DNA of 60,576 nt from Flavobacteriales bacterium UBA1986 (GCA_002336245.1 DDDG01000010.1:1-60576); one strand, 5' to 3'. Shown: positions 43,826 to 52,298, numbered from the stretch's first letter. Made by a program: numbers and translations. The notes: generated by a model not told the origin, from the sequence alone.

Positions 43826-44920
43826 ATGAGCGCTGAAACATCCCCTTTATTTCCCGACCTAGAGTCTCCAATTCTCATCACTGGACCTTGCTCCGTTGAA
43901 TCGGAAGAACAAATTCATCGGGCTGCGAAAGAAATATCTGAAGGTCAAAAAATTCACGCACTCAGAGGAGGGATTTGGAAACCACGCACGAGGCCCAACG
44001 GATTTGAGGGCATTGGTGAACAGGGGTTGCTTTGGTTAAAAGAAGCGGCAGAATCTATTGGAACTGTTCCCATCACTGAAGTTGCCAACGCACAGCACGT
44101 CGAAGCTGCGCTTAAATTAGATTACAAACATTTGTGGATTGGTGCCCGCACCAGCGCAAACCCTTTCAGTGTTCAAGAAATAGCTGACGCTCTTAAAGGT
44201 TCAGGAATAACGGTTTTAGTCAAGAACCCTGTAAATCCGGATGTAAAACTTTGGATTGGGGCATTGGAGCGCATTCAAGGAGCTGGAATTGAAAAGCTTG
44301 GTGCCGTACACCGCGGATTTTCCGTCTACCGCGATTCTGTCTACAGGAATCTACCCATGTGGGAGATTCCGATTTCATTGATGAGCGAATGGCCTGGGCT
44401 GCCAATAATTTGCGACCCAAGTCACATCGCGGGTAACCGTGAAATGCTCGCCTTCGTCTCCCAGAAGGCTTACGACCTCAACATGAGCGGGTTGATGATT
44501 GAGTCACATCCAGATCCTGATGCTGCTCTTTCCGACCCACAACAACAATTGAAGCCTTCCAAGCTCACAGAGATGCTTGTTAGTCTTTCCATCCGCAAGG
44601 CACATTCAGATGATTTTGAGTTCGACAATAAACTTGAAGAGCTCAGAAACATCATTGATGACATCGACGGAGAGATCATCCGAAAATTTGCACATCGCAT
44701 GTCGGTGATTGAAAAAATCGGCGAGTACAAGAAGGAGAATGATGTGACAATTCTTCAGCTCGATCGTTGGAAAGAAATCCTTAAAAGTCGTTCTAAACTA
44801 GGAAATGATCTTCTGCTTGATGAGCAATTCGTACATCAGTTTCTAGAGCTTCTGCACCAGTTTTCGATTCAGAAACAAACTGAAATTATGAACGAGAAAA
44901 AGGCACAAAAAAAGAGCTAA
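43826..44920 (+). CDS. bifunctional 3-deoxy-7-phosphoheptulonate synthase / chorismate mutase
   Basis: 364 residues. The N-terminal type I-beta DAHP synthase domain (about 10-255) has ITGPCSVESEEQIHRAAKE, GGIWKPRTRPNGFEGIG and CDPSHIAGNREML. The C-terminal type II chorismate mutase domain (about 270-355) has LEELRNIIDDIDGEIIRKFA and RMSVIEKIGEYKKEN. The fusion couples the first aromatic step with the branch to phenylalanine and tyrosine, and the mutase part usually mediates feedback on the synthase. I do not see a TyrA or PheA gene next to it. Confidence 0.93.
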   Translation: MSAETSPLFPDLESPILITGPCSVESEEQIHRAAKEISEGQKIHALRGGIWKPRTRPNGFEGIGEQGLLWLKEAAESIGTVPITEVANAQHVEAALKLDYKHLWIGARTSANPFSVQEIADALKGSGITVLVKNPVNPDVKLWIGALERIQGAGIEKLGAVHRGFSVYRDSVYRNLPMWEIPISLMSEWPGLPIICDPSHIAGNREMLAFVSQKAYDLNMSGLMIESHPDPDAALSDPQQQLKPSKLTEMLVSLSIRKAHSDDFEFDNKLEELRNIIDDIDGEIIRKFAHRMSVIEKIGEYKKENDVTILQLDRWKEILKSRSKLGNDLLLDEQFVHQFLELLHQFSIQKQTEIMNEKKAQKKS

Positions 44921-44960
44921 ACCATCGGTAAAGCCCTCTCACTCTAAAATTTTCGCTCTT

Positions 44961-45417
44961 TCAGCCAATCCGATTTAAGATTCTCCTTACGTAGGAGCCT
45001 TGTTGGAATTGCATGATGATGATGGTGAGGATTAAGCCTAGCACTGAACCTTCAACAAGGTTAATGAGGGACAACAATTCTGGATTCAAATATCTGAATG
45101 TGCTCTGGGTCTCTATAATTTTCAACATGAAGCCTTCGTCGACCAATGCCACGAGGTAAACAAAGCTTGCGAAGGCGCTGATGGCCAAAAGTGAAATGCT
45201 CAAACCTACCTTAAGACCTTCCATATAATTGAACTTCGAGGGGAAAGATCGTTTCACCATCTGAATGCCCATTCCGATACCAACAGCAAGGAAGAGAATG
45301 TTAAACCATCTCAATTCGAGTACATGGCCATACCCTAGATTTCTCATTACCGAAAAACCAAAAACCAAAAGGCTTAGCGTGAACAGACCAAAAAAACAGT
45401 GGAATCGTACTTTTCAT
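44961..45417 (-). pseudogene. DUF4199-like membrane protein with apparent one-base frameshift
   Basis: A four-helix membrane protein of about 151 residues if corrected. The frame 44961-45368 begins with a TTG in the middle of helix 1. From an ATG at 45417 another frame runs MKSTIPLFF and would join this frame exactly if one T were removed from the T7 run (45396-45390, A7 on the plus strand). The restored start MKSTIPLFFGLFTLSLLVFG then flows into GFSVMRNLGYGHVLELRWFN. That supports an intact ancestor of the DUF4199 type. Whether the break is a sequencing error, a real pseudogene or a slippage site cannot be told here. Confidence 0.65.
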
Positions 45418-45457
45418 CAGACACCTTATAAGGATAAACGTGCCAACGAAAAATTTT

Positions 45458-45470
45458 ACTGATTATCAGT
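45458..45470. promoter_or_regulatory. 13-bp palindrome (ACTGATTATCAGT)
   Basis: Perfect dyad ACTGAT-T-ATCAGT about 40 bases upstream of the frameshifted DUF4199-like gene. It resembles the TTCTGA-ATTA-TCAGAA dyad upstream of the HmuY operon. It is a candidate operator with no other support. Confidence 0.35.
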
Positions 45471-45486
45471 GGTTTAGGTATGCCCA

Positions 45487-45507
45487 AATTTCCCATATTG
45501 GGAAATT
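45487..45507. repeat. 9-bp perfect hairpin after the cyclase gene
   Basis: AATTTCCCA, loop TAT, TGGGAAATT, 5 bases past the stop codon of the minus-strand cyclase gene. There is no T-run on either side, so it may be a stabilising 3' hairpin or a weak terminator. Confidence 0.5.
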
Positions 45508-45511
45508 AGAC

Positions 45512-46267
45512 TCATTTTGGGTTTAGGCGATAAAGGATTGGGCGTGAAATAGCCGCATCATTCTTAATGTTTGCTGGAACCAAATTCATCCAATACAAAC
45601 CATCTTCCACCTCATTTCGAACGAAGATGAATTCCGAAATACTTGCATGAGGTCTAAGCTTATTTGGGAATCCCCAAAAAGCATGATGGCCCAATAAAAG
45701 TCCCCCGTCTTCTTCAGCATCAATTGATGGAAGATCGATCAATAAATGATCGATGCCCAGATCGCGGATGGACTTGACAAATTCCAGGTCGAGGTAAGGA
45801 GGATTGGCGTGGCTGTAGTTTTTCAATTTCTTGTCACTTTCATTGGGAATGGTTCGAATGATGAGCGCTTCGGCGCCAGAATCCAGGATTCTTTTTAGGT
45901 CGTAGTCGCTTCCAAAAATGATTTGATTTCCCTGCCCATCCATTTTTGGAGTGAAACTCAAGAGCAAAGCAATAAAATGGAATTTCGAGAAGATGCCGTT
46001 TACAGGAATGTCCTCAGTTGAGATGTGCGCTAAGCTTTCCGTATGAGTTGTGTGGGCGTGCGGGTTGAAATGTATGTTCCTGAAATTCACTGGTGAGCCT
46101 TCGCTCACTTCGCCAATAAACTCTGGACTTCGAACCGCTTCAATCTTAGGTGGGTCTAAATACCAAGCGCCTAAAGAAGAGTCGTTTTCAAGAGCCAAAG
46201 AAAGGTCGATTGGCTCATCTAAATCGACTTCGTATGCGGAGCTTAAGTGTTGAATTTCAATCTTCAT
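45512..46267 (-). CDS. cyclase family protein (kynurenine formamidase-like)
   Basis: 251 residues. The cyclase-family metal motif appears as NPHAHTTHTESLAHI (about 68-82), with later IRTIPNESDKKLKNYSHANPP and DLPSIDAEEDGGLLLGHHAF segments that provide other ligands. Members hydrolyse N-formylkynurenine, isatin or similar bonds. Only the family is secure. An aldehyde dehydrogenase of the aminomuconate type lies at 52.5 kb, so a kynurenine link is conceivable. Its start overlaps hemW by 11 bases, downstream of it. Confidence 0.8.
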   Translation of the reverse strand: MKIEIQHLSSAYEVDLDEPIDLSLALENDSSLGAWYLDPPKIEAVRSPEFIGEVSEGSPVNFRNIHFNPHAHTTHTESLAHISTEDIPVNGIFSKFHFIALLLSFTPKMDGQGNQIIFGSDYDLKRILDSGAEALIIRTIPNESDKKLKNYSHANPPYLDLEFVKSIRDLGIDHLLIDLPSIDAEEDGGLLLGHHAFWGFPNKLRPHASISEFIFVRNEVEDGLYWMNLVPANIKNDAAISRPILYRLNPK

Positions 46268-47366
46268 CTATCCAAAATAGTTCGCTGCAAATGTGGTCTG
46301 ACATCAACATGCCTTCCAAAGATAAACGAAGGAAATTGTCATTCTTCTCCATCAAGTTGTCCTGAATGAAGCCCTCCGATTGTTCAATCATCGACTTCGT
46401 CGCTGCCGGAAACCTCTCACTTAATTCGGCTAAATCAACTCCTCTTTTCTGACGCAAGCCAGTCATAATAGCCTCATTGAATTGATCTCGTGCACTCAGG
46501 GCTTCCTCCTCGAACTGAATTTGCTTGCAATAGTTCGGGAGGTTTGACTCATTCCATCGCCGCGAATTATTTCTATAGCTGTGTGCCGAAGGCCCAAGGC
46601 CTAGGTAAGCTTTTCGATTCCAATAAGACGAATTGTGCCGACTTTCAAAACCATCCTTGGCGTAATTGGAAATTTCATAATGACCAAAACCGGCAGACTC
46701 TAGCTTTTCATGAATCAACAAAAACTGACGCCGATATTCATCGTCCTCAACAAGTGTTTTTCTTCCTTTTCCCACCAATCGAGCCAAGGGCGTTCCCTCT
46801 TCGACGGTGAGTCCGTAGGCGGAAATGTGTTGAACATCCAATCTCAGATAGTCGTCGAGTTCGGAATCTAAGTCTTTCTCATCTCCTGTTGCAAAAATGA
46901 GATCGACACTGATGTTTCCAAAGCCCAATCTTTGGGCCCGCTCGAGTCCTTCTATAGAATCCTGAACTTTATGGTTTCTCCCAAGGCCTTTCAGCTTTTC
47001 TTCATTTAACGTCTGAACTCCGATGCTCAACCGATTGATCCCGCATTGCTTCCAGGATTCAAGATTCTTTTCAGATAGATCTTCTGGATTGGCTTCAATG
47101 GTCAATTCAATTTCATTGCTTCGCCCGAAATGGCCTTCGATGCACTCAAGAATTCGCGCCATCTCCTCTGGCACAAGCATGCTGGGGGTTCCACCTCCAA
47201 AGTATATGCTTTCAATAGGGATTTCAAGTTCCTCCGCCCGATCATGGATTTCTCCTTCTAAAGCCTCGATGAAGGGTGCTTTCCATTTTTGGTTCGTCAG
47301 AAAATAGAAGTCGCAATAAGGACAGGCTTTGTGGCAAAACGGAATGTGGATATAGAGGCCAGCCAT
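46257..47366 (-). CDS. hemW: radical SAM protein HemW (heme chaperone)
   Basis: 369 residues. The 4Fe-4S cluster motif is IPFCHKACPYCDFYF near residue 9, followed by IYFGGGTPSMLVPEEM and the EANPEDLSEKNLESW block of the coproporphyrinogen oxidase-like radical SAM family. The HemW_C domain occupies about 300-368. HemW inserts heme into respiratory proteins and is often misannotated as an oxygen-independent coproporphyrinogen oxidase. The ATG shares one base with the upstream kinase stop (TAATG), and its end overlaps the cyclase gene. Confidence 0.92.
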   Translation of the reverse strand: MAGLYIHIPFCHKACPYCDFYFLTNQKWKAPFIEALEGEIHDRAEELEIPIESIYFGGGTPSMLVPEEMARILECIEGHFGRSNEIELTIEANPEDLSEKNLESWKQCGINRLSIGVQTLNEEKLKGLGRNHKVQDSIEGLERAQRLGFGNISVDLIFATGDEKDLDSELDDYLRLDVQHISAYGLTVEEGTPLARLVGKGRKTLVEDDEYRRQFLLIHEKLESAGFGHYEISNYAKDGFESRHNSSYWNRKAYLGLGPSAHSYRNNSRRWNESNLPNYCKQIQFEEEALSARDQFNEAIMTGLRQKRGVDLAELSERFPAATKSMIEQSEGFIQDNLMEKNDNFLRLSLEGMLMSDHICSELFWIDED

Positions 47367-48871
47367 TAGGCTTTTAGAATGATTCTGAAGGTGGTTCCTT
47401 CACCAAGCTTGGAGCTTTTCACGAAAATTTTACCTCTATGGTATTGCTCAACGATTCGCTTGGAAAGAGAAAGACCCAAGCCCCAACCTCTTTTTTTGGA
47501 TGTGTATCCAGGTTCAAAAACTGTTTTTCTCTTGTTCACAGCAATGCCTTTTCCGCTGTCCCGAACGTCGATGTAAGGCCCTTCCTTATCTAGGCCGTAT
47601 TGTACCGAAATGCTTCCCTTCCCTTCCATGGAATCAATGGCGTTTTTCACCAAATTCTCTAGAACCCACTCAAACAAAGGCTTACTGAGCAAGGCCGAAA
47701 CTTTTTTATCCTTCGCCTCGATGGAGAACTCAACATTTTTTGGACTACGATTTATGAGGTAGGACGTTGCCTCCGGAATGTATGCATCGAGGCTTACCGA
47801 TTCTAATTTCGGTTTGGATCCGATTTTAGAGAACCGCTCTGTAATGGTTTCGAATCGCTGAATGTCTTTTTCAAGTTCATTCATCAAAGTTTCATTCTTC
47901 AGTTCGTCTCTAGCCAATTCGCGCCAAGCCATTAGAGAGGATAAAGGAGTTCCCAGCTGATGGGCAGTTTCTTTTGCCATTCCAACCCAAACCTGATTTT
48001 GTTCGGCTTTTCGTGCGGTGCTGAAAAGCAGGTAGGCAATGATCATAAACAAGCCTACCACGATTACCTGAACGTATGGAAAATATTTAAGCTGCGTGAG
48101 CATCCAGGAGTCTTGATAGAAAATATAATTACTCTGCCCAGCTTGCAACTGAACTTCAAGAGGTTCGTTCTCCTCGGCCATATCCGCCAGCATTTGTCGC
48201 AGTAATTCGGGCTGATCAAATTCACTGGAGTCTACATTTCCAAATTGAAGTACTTCCGTTTTTTCTTGATTGGTGTACACCACGGGCACGCTGGCGGAAT
48301 TCTTCACCACTTCAGATATGAACGACTTCTGAAGGTCGAGCAGGGTTTTCTGCAATTCACTGAAAAGCTTTGAGTCTCTGTAGTACAGATAATTCTTTTG
48401 ATCTGCGTAATACTTGATTTCAATTGGCTCGTACATCGAAAGCATTCGATCGATTTCGGCTTGCATGAGGCTCTCGTTCCCTAGAACTGTCGAGTCGAGA
48501 TTTCGATGAGCGATGATCTTCCGGTTCTCATCAGTAAGGATGACGGGGACGGTTGTGTTGTCTTGAACGATTCTTGAGAGTAGCGTGAAATCTGTCGATA
48601 CATCTGTTTGCGCCAATCGCTTAATTGCCTCTACCCAAAGCTCTACTTTCTTTCGCTCTTCCAAACGAAGCTTCGTGAAGAGCTCGTCCGTGTACTTCAC
48701 AAGACGCGCTTTACGCAGAATTGCCTGCGACCAAAGCTTGACTTTCTGACGTTCTTCCCGTCCAATTTTCTCCACGATGGAGTTCGAATAGAAAAGTGAG
48801 GCCATGACAATGACGAAGGCAATGATGCCTAAAACGATCTTCCAATTCTGTTTGCGGGAATATATACTCAC
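47366..48871 (-). CDS. sensor histidine kinase with duplicated periplasmic sensor
   Basis: 501 residues. TM1 is about 11-31, TM2 about 268-286, with a periplasmic domain between. The kinase core has the H-box MAKETAHQLGTPLSSLM (His about 305), then an N-box region LVKNAIDSMEGKGSI and a GKGIAVNKRKTVFEPGYTSK/GLGLSLSKRIVEQY end. The sensor is a tandem repeat: half 1 (about 92-172) and half 2 (183-266) share VPV, DS, EP and NY-YY/FY-D positions. The N-terminal stalk also repeats EERQKVKLW/EERKKVELW. No response regulator is adjacent. The start is GTG. The stop is coupled to hemW. Confidence 0.88.
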   Translation of the reverse strand: MSIYSRKQNWKIVLGIIAFVIVMASLFYSNSIVEKIGREERQKVKLWSQAILRKARLVKYTDELFTKLRLEERKKVELWVEAIKRLAQTDVSTDFTLLSRIVQDNTTVPVILTDENRKIIAHRNLDSTVLGNESLMQAEIDRMLSMYEPIEIKYYADQKNYLYYRDSKLFSELQKTLLDLQKSFISEVVKNSASVPVVYTNQEKTEVLQFGNVDSSEFDQPELLRQMLADMAEENEPLEVQLQAGQSNYIFYQDSWMLTQLKYFPYVQVIVVGLFMIIAYLLFSTARKAEQNQVWVGMAKETAHQLGTPLSSLMAWRELARDELKNETLMNELEKDIQRFETITERFSKIGSKPKLESVSLDAYIPEATSYLINRSPKNVEFSIEAKDKKVSALLSKPLFEWVLENLVKNAIDSMEGKGSISVQYGLDKEGPYIDVRDSGKGIAVNKRKTVFEPGYTSKKRGWGLGLSLSKRIVEQYHRGKIFVKSSKLGEGTTFRIILKA

Positions 48872-48913
48872 TACTCTGTGACCAAAGTTCCAAAATTTGT
48901 GCGATTTATCGTC

Positions 48914-48949
48914 TTTGCCGCCTTTTTCATTTCTACTAAACTAAATTTG
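48914..48949 (+). promoter_or_regulatory. promoter of the rhodanese pair (TTTG-N24-TAAATTTG)
   Basis: TAAATTTG at 48942-48949 matches TAnnTTTG. TTTG at 48914 is 24 bases upstream, a little long for a -33 element. The leader to the ATG at 48970 would be about 14 bases. Confidence 0.45.
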
Positions 48950-48969
48950 CAGTCAAATTATTTCAAGAA

Positions 48970-49284
48970 ATGTACGAGCAACTGAGATCCGAAGATTTTG
49001 AGAATGCACTGAACGAAGATGCGAATGCACTATTGATTGATGTTCGAACCGAAAGTGAATACGAACAAGGTCATCTACCTGGCTCCCTAAATATTGATAT
49101 CATGGGTGCCGGTTTTGAAGATTACATAAAAACCCTTGACAAAAGCAAGGATTTCTTCATGTATTGTCGCAGTGGTGCAAGGAGCGCAAATGCCTGCATC
49201 GCTTTAAAGCATATAGGAGTTGAGACACGTATTGTGAATCTCGAAGGAGGAATTTTAGACTGGAGAGGACCCGTAGAAATTTAA
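48970..49284 (+). CDS. rhodanese-like protein
   Basis: 104 residues, a single rhodanese domain with LLIDVRTESEYEQGHLPGSLN and the active-site loop MYCRSGARSANAC, whose first cysteine carries the persulfide. No signal peptide, so it is cytosolic. It is one base ahead of a second rhodanese with a lipoprotein leader, suggesting sulfur relay or redox functions in two compartments. The substrate is unknown. Confidence 0.9.
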   Translation: MYEQLRSEDFENALNEDANALLIDVRTESEYEQGHLPGSLNIDIMGAGFEDYIKTLDKSKDFFMYCRSGARSANACIALKHIGVETRIVNLEGGILDWRGPVEI

Positions 49285-49285
49285 T

Positions 49286-49735
49286 ATGAGAATAATTGCG
49301 TTTATCGTTGGCCTCAGTTTGATGGCCTGTACAAATCCATCAAAAGGTTCGAAAGAATCTGCCGATGCTTCTAGTATGAGCAGTCAAATTGTTCAAACTG
49401 AAGAAAAAGGAATCTATCTCGACATTCCCGTAACTGAATTAAAAAAGCAACTGGATGTTCGACCTTCTGATTCCTACATCATTCTTGATGTCAGAACTCC
49501 TGCCGAAATTTCAAAAGGGAAAATAGCCGGGGCACTTGAAATGAACTTCTATGAAAACTTCAGCGAGGCTACAAGCAACTTAGATGAAAGCAAAGAAATA
49601 TTTGTCTATTGCGCCGCTGGCGGTAGAAGTGCTAAGGCAAGTGAACTTCTTTCAGAGCGTGGATTTCCAAAGGTTTATAACATCCTCGGCGGATTCAGCG
49701 CCTGGTCTTCCTCTGGTTACCCCATTCAAAAGTAG
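49286..49735 (+). CDS. rhodanese-like lipoprotein
   Basis: 149 residues. A lipoprotein leader (MRIIAFIVGLSLMAC, Cys15), a Ser-rich linker, then a rhodanese domain (about 45-145) with IILDVRTPAEISKGKIAGAL and the active-site VYCAAGGRSAKASELL. It should be an envelope-anchored sulfurtransferase. It follows the cytosolic rhodanese after one base (same transcript). It converges with the response regulator gene, 8 bases apart. Confidence 0.9.
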   Translation: MRIIAFIVGLSLMACTNPSKGSKESADASSMSSQIVQTEEKGIYLDIPVTELKKQLDVRPSDSYIILDVRTPAEISKGKIAGALEMNFYENFSEATSNLDESKEIFVYCAAGGRSAKASELLSERGFPKVYNILGGFSAWSSSGYPIQK

Positions 49736-49743
49736 AAACTGCT

Positions 49744-50436
49744 TCAGTCGTTTACGACCAATTTGAAGCCTTTGCCGTGCACATTGATCAACTGCACTTT
49801 TTCGTCTTTTTTCAAGTACTTGCGAAGTTTAGTAACATAGACATCCATACTTCTTGAATTGAAGTATGAATCATCACCCCAGATTTTTTTAAGCGCGATC
49901 GAACGCTCCAACACATCGTTGAGGTTCACACACAGCAACCTCAACAAGTCGTTCTCTTTTGAGGTAAGACGCTGTTCATCGCTCTCGATGGTCAAAGTTT
50001 GATTGCGATAATCAAAATGAAACTGGCCAAAATCAAACTCTTCCTTTTGCTTTTCTTTCGTCACCATATGAGTGCGTTTAAGAATTGCTTGAACGCGAAG
50101 TAGAAGCTCTTCCATGCTAAATGGCTTAGTTAAATAATCGTCGCCACCCAGCTTAAAGCCCTCAACCTTATCCTCCTTCATCGCTTTGGCGGTTAAGAAT
50201 ATGATGGGAATCTCATGATTGACCCTGCGGATCTCCTTTGCCAAGGTGAAGCCATCTTTTATAGGCATCATTACATCAAGAATACAGATGTCGAAATCTT
50301 GCCGTAAAAATGTTTCGTAGCCTTCTTTCCCATCCTTGCACAGCGTACTGATGAAGTTTTTCGCATTGAGGTATTCGTTCAAAATAGTCCCGAGGTTCGG
50401 GTCGTCTTCAACGAGCAAAATTTTTGGTGATTCCAT
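49744..50436 (-). CDS. OmpR-family response regulator
   Basis: 230 residues: receiver domain (about 1-120) with LLVEDDPNLGTILNEYL, phosphoacceptor Asp in DICILDVMMPIKDG and Lys in DYLTKPFSMEELLLR, then a winged-helix DNA-binding domain (about 135-228). It is 5 bases downstream of its histidine kinase and forms a standard two-component pair. Target genes are unknown. Confidence 0.94.
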   Translation of the reverse strand: MESPKILLVEDDPNLGTILNEYLNAKNFISTLCKDGKEGYETFLRQDFDICILDVMMPIKDGFTLAKEIRRVNHEIPIIFLTAKAMKEDKVEGFKLGGDDYLTKPFSMEELLLRVQAILKRTHMVTKEKQKEEFDFGQFHFDYRNQTLTIESDEQRLTSKENDLLRLLCVNLNDVLERSIALKKIWGDDSYFNSRSMDVYVTKLRKYLKKDEKVQLINVHGKGFKLVVND

Positions 50437-50441
50437 GATCT

Positions 50442-52046
50442 CTAAGTTGGTTGTTGTGGTAAATGGATTTCAAAGGTACTTCCGCGACCAAGATGACTCT
50501 CTACAGTAACATATCCTCCATGTCGTTCTGCAATGATTTTTATATAACTAAGTCCTAGTCCAAATCCTTTCACGTCATGAACGTTTCCGGTTGGAACTCG
50601 GTACATCTTATCGAAGATCTTTTTTTGGTTTTCAGAGGAAATTCCTATACCGCTGTCTTTAACGCAAATGATATAATCGCCCTGTTTGGAGTAGAAGCTC
50701 AATTGTATTTTTGGATTCTCCTTACTGTACTTTAAAGCGTTGTCGAGAAGGTTAAACACCATGTTCGACAAATGAACCCGGTCGCCTTGAATGTTCCCTC
50801 CTGAATTGGAGCTGAAATTAAACTCTGCCTGTCTTTCTCGAGCTTTGATTTCAAATTTGTCGTACACATCACGAAGAAGGGCATTCAAGTCAATGCTCTC
50901 GAGTTTGAGCTGAAAGTCGCCTGTTCCCCAGATAGCGCTCTGCAATACTTTCTCTACTTGTTGGGCAAGACGTTTGTTCTCATCGCCAATCATGTCGATG
51001 TACCGCTTGGTTGTGTTCTGATCTGCCGTTCCAGCATCCTTTAAGAACTCTATGGCCAACGAAATTGTGGAAATGGGCGTTTTGAGCTCGTGGGTCATAT
51101 TGTTGATGAAATCATTTCGAATCACCGAAAGATTCCGCTGGCGGATAATGGTGCGTAAAGCCAAGTAGTATGTATAAGCCAAGGCAACCATGAAACCCAT
51201 CGACATGAGCAAAAGCAACCAATTCGCTTGAAGTAAATAGCCTGTTTTCCTTGGAAATGAAACAACCAAATAGGCGACATCCTGGATGATGTCTTTTGGG
51301 AAAAGCCTGATCTGAAAACTGTTTGCCTCCTCGTGTTCGGCCTTGCCTGTTGAGGATGCCATTCGAATGTTTTTTCCTTCATCTAAGATGCAGTACTCGT
51401 ACTTCGCCTTAATTCCTCTACTCAGCAAAGCCGTGCTCAACATCGTATCGAGATCATTCATGTGAATTCGGTCTTCAATCGACTCCGACATATCTACTTC
51501 GATGAGGCTTTTCACAATATCACTCACTAAGAAGGTTTTATTCAGAAGTCGTTTTCGAAGTGCGCTGTCTTGAAGAGCATTTAAGTCCTCCATCCTCGCC
51601 CTTCCGTAGCCATCCGTTTTGAGATCCAATGAAAGCTCCTCAATCATGTCGATGTTTGAGGCGTCGGAGATGATGTGTTTCCTAGAAGTTGATTGATCAT
51701 CGCCCTCAATGATTTCAACCTCAACAATGCCCTGATCTTTATTGATTTTTCGAACCTTTCTATACTGAAAGCCCGAATCTGGGAATTCTTCCTGTATCTG
51801 TTGCATGGTGTCGACTTTGAGAAAGAGGAACTTCCCTTGCTCGTGTGAGCGAAGTTTTGAAAGTGCCTCCTGCTTCTCTAGCTCCTCAGAAACTTCTCGC
51901 AACGATTCATTTATTCTGTAGTTAAATTCCGTCTCCTCTAGGCCAACCGCGTTGCTTATCCAAAATAGTTGCACCCCAATGAGACCAATTAAGGTAACAG
52001 AGATTAGGATGATAAGAAGCTTCAGGTTCTTGGCGAGCTGTTTGAT
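50442..52046 (-). CDS. sensor histidine kinase (probable ATC start)
   Basis: About 534 residues. The kinase half has IRNDFINNMTHELKTPISTI (H-box), an N-box region LSNMVFNLLDNALKYSKENP, and DSGIGISSENQKKIFDKMYR/GFGLGLSYIKIIAERHGG. A second TM lies near residue 280. The first ATG, GTG or TTG codon is a GTG at 51974, which cuts away TM1. Upstream in the same frame, ATC at 52046 opens IKQLAKNLKLLIILISVTLI, a typical TM1, with no normal start before the upstream stop (TAA). The N-terminal periplasmic region (about 35-270) has no domain I recognise. It pairs with the regulator 5 bases downstream. Confidence 0.82.
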   Translation of the reverse strand: MKQLAKNLKLLIILISVTLIGLIGVQLFWISNAVGLEETEFNYRINESLREVSEELEKQEALSKLRSHEQGKFLFLKVDTMQQIQEEFPDSGFQYRKVRKINKDQGIVEVEIIEGDDQSTSRKHIISDASNIDMIEELSLDLKTDGYGRARMEDLNALQDSALRKRLLNKTFLVSDIVKSLIEVDMSESIEDRIHMNDLDTMLSTALLSRGIKAKYEYCILDEGKNIRMASSTGKAEHEEANSFQIRLFPKDIIQDVAYLVVSFPRKTGYLLQANWLLLLMSMGFMVALAYTYYLALRTIIRQRNLSVIRNDFINNMTHELKTPISTISLAIEFLKDAGTADQNTTKRYIDMIGDENKRLAQQVEKVLQSAIWGTGDFQLKLESIDLNALLRDVYDKFEIKARERQAEFNFSSNSGGNIQGDRVHLSNMVFNLLDNALKYSKENPKIQLSFYSKQGDYIICVKDSGIGISSENQKKIFDKMYRVPTGNVHDVKGFGLGLSYIKIIAERHGGYVTVESHLGRGSTFEIHLPQQPT

Positions 52047-52157
52047 GGCGAAATTCTTTGGAGAACAAAAGTAGCCGAGCGACCACGGCAGTCCCCCTGC
52101 TTAACTTGTTTTAACAGATGTTTGGAAGGCATTAACACAATAATCAGGCGCCCACAC

Positions 52158-52165
52158 TAGTTTTG
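52158..52165 (+). promoter_or_regulatory. -7 element of the candidate RNA (TAGTTTTG)
   Basis: Exact TAnnTTTG match. The predicted start near 52172 is 146 bases before the end of the terminator's T-run. No TTG lies at the right distance upstream. Confidence 0.45.
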
Positions 52166-52229
52166 TAATCGGTTTCTTAATTGAGGTTTCGATTCGTCGA
52201 TTAGAGTCAATCCCGATTTCTATCCAACC

Positions 52230-52298
52230 ATGAGAACGATACCGTTCTTAGGAAGTTTTAGCGAACGTCGACGAATCAGACTTAGAAGGGAGTTTTAG
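52230..52298 (+). CDS. possible 22-residue Arg-rich peptide inside the candidate RNA
   Basis: ATG at 52230 to TAG at 52298, giving MRTIPFLGSFSERRRIRLRR then EF. Seven of 22 residues are Arg, using CGT, CGA, AGA and AGG. The stop codon lies within the loop of the terminator hairpin, as in leader-peptide attenuators. It may be chance; coding cannot be shown. Confidence 0.2.
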   Translation: MRTIPFLGSFSERRRIRLRREF

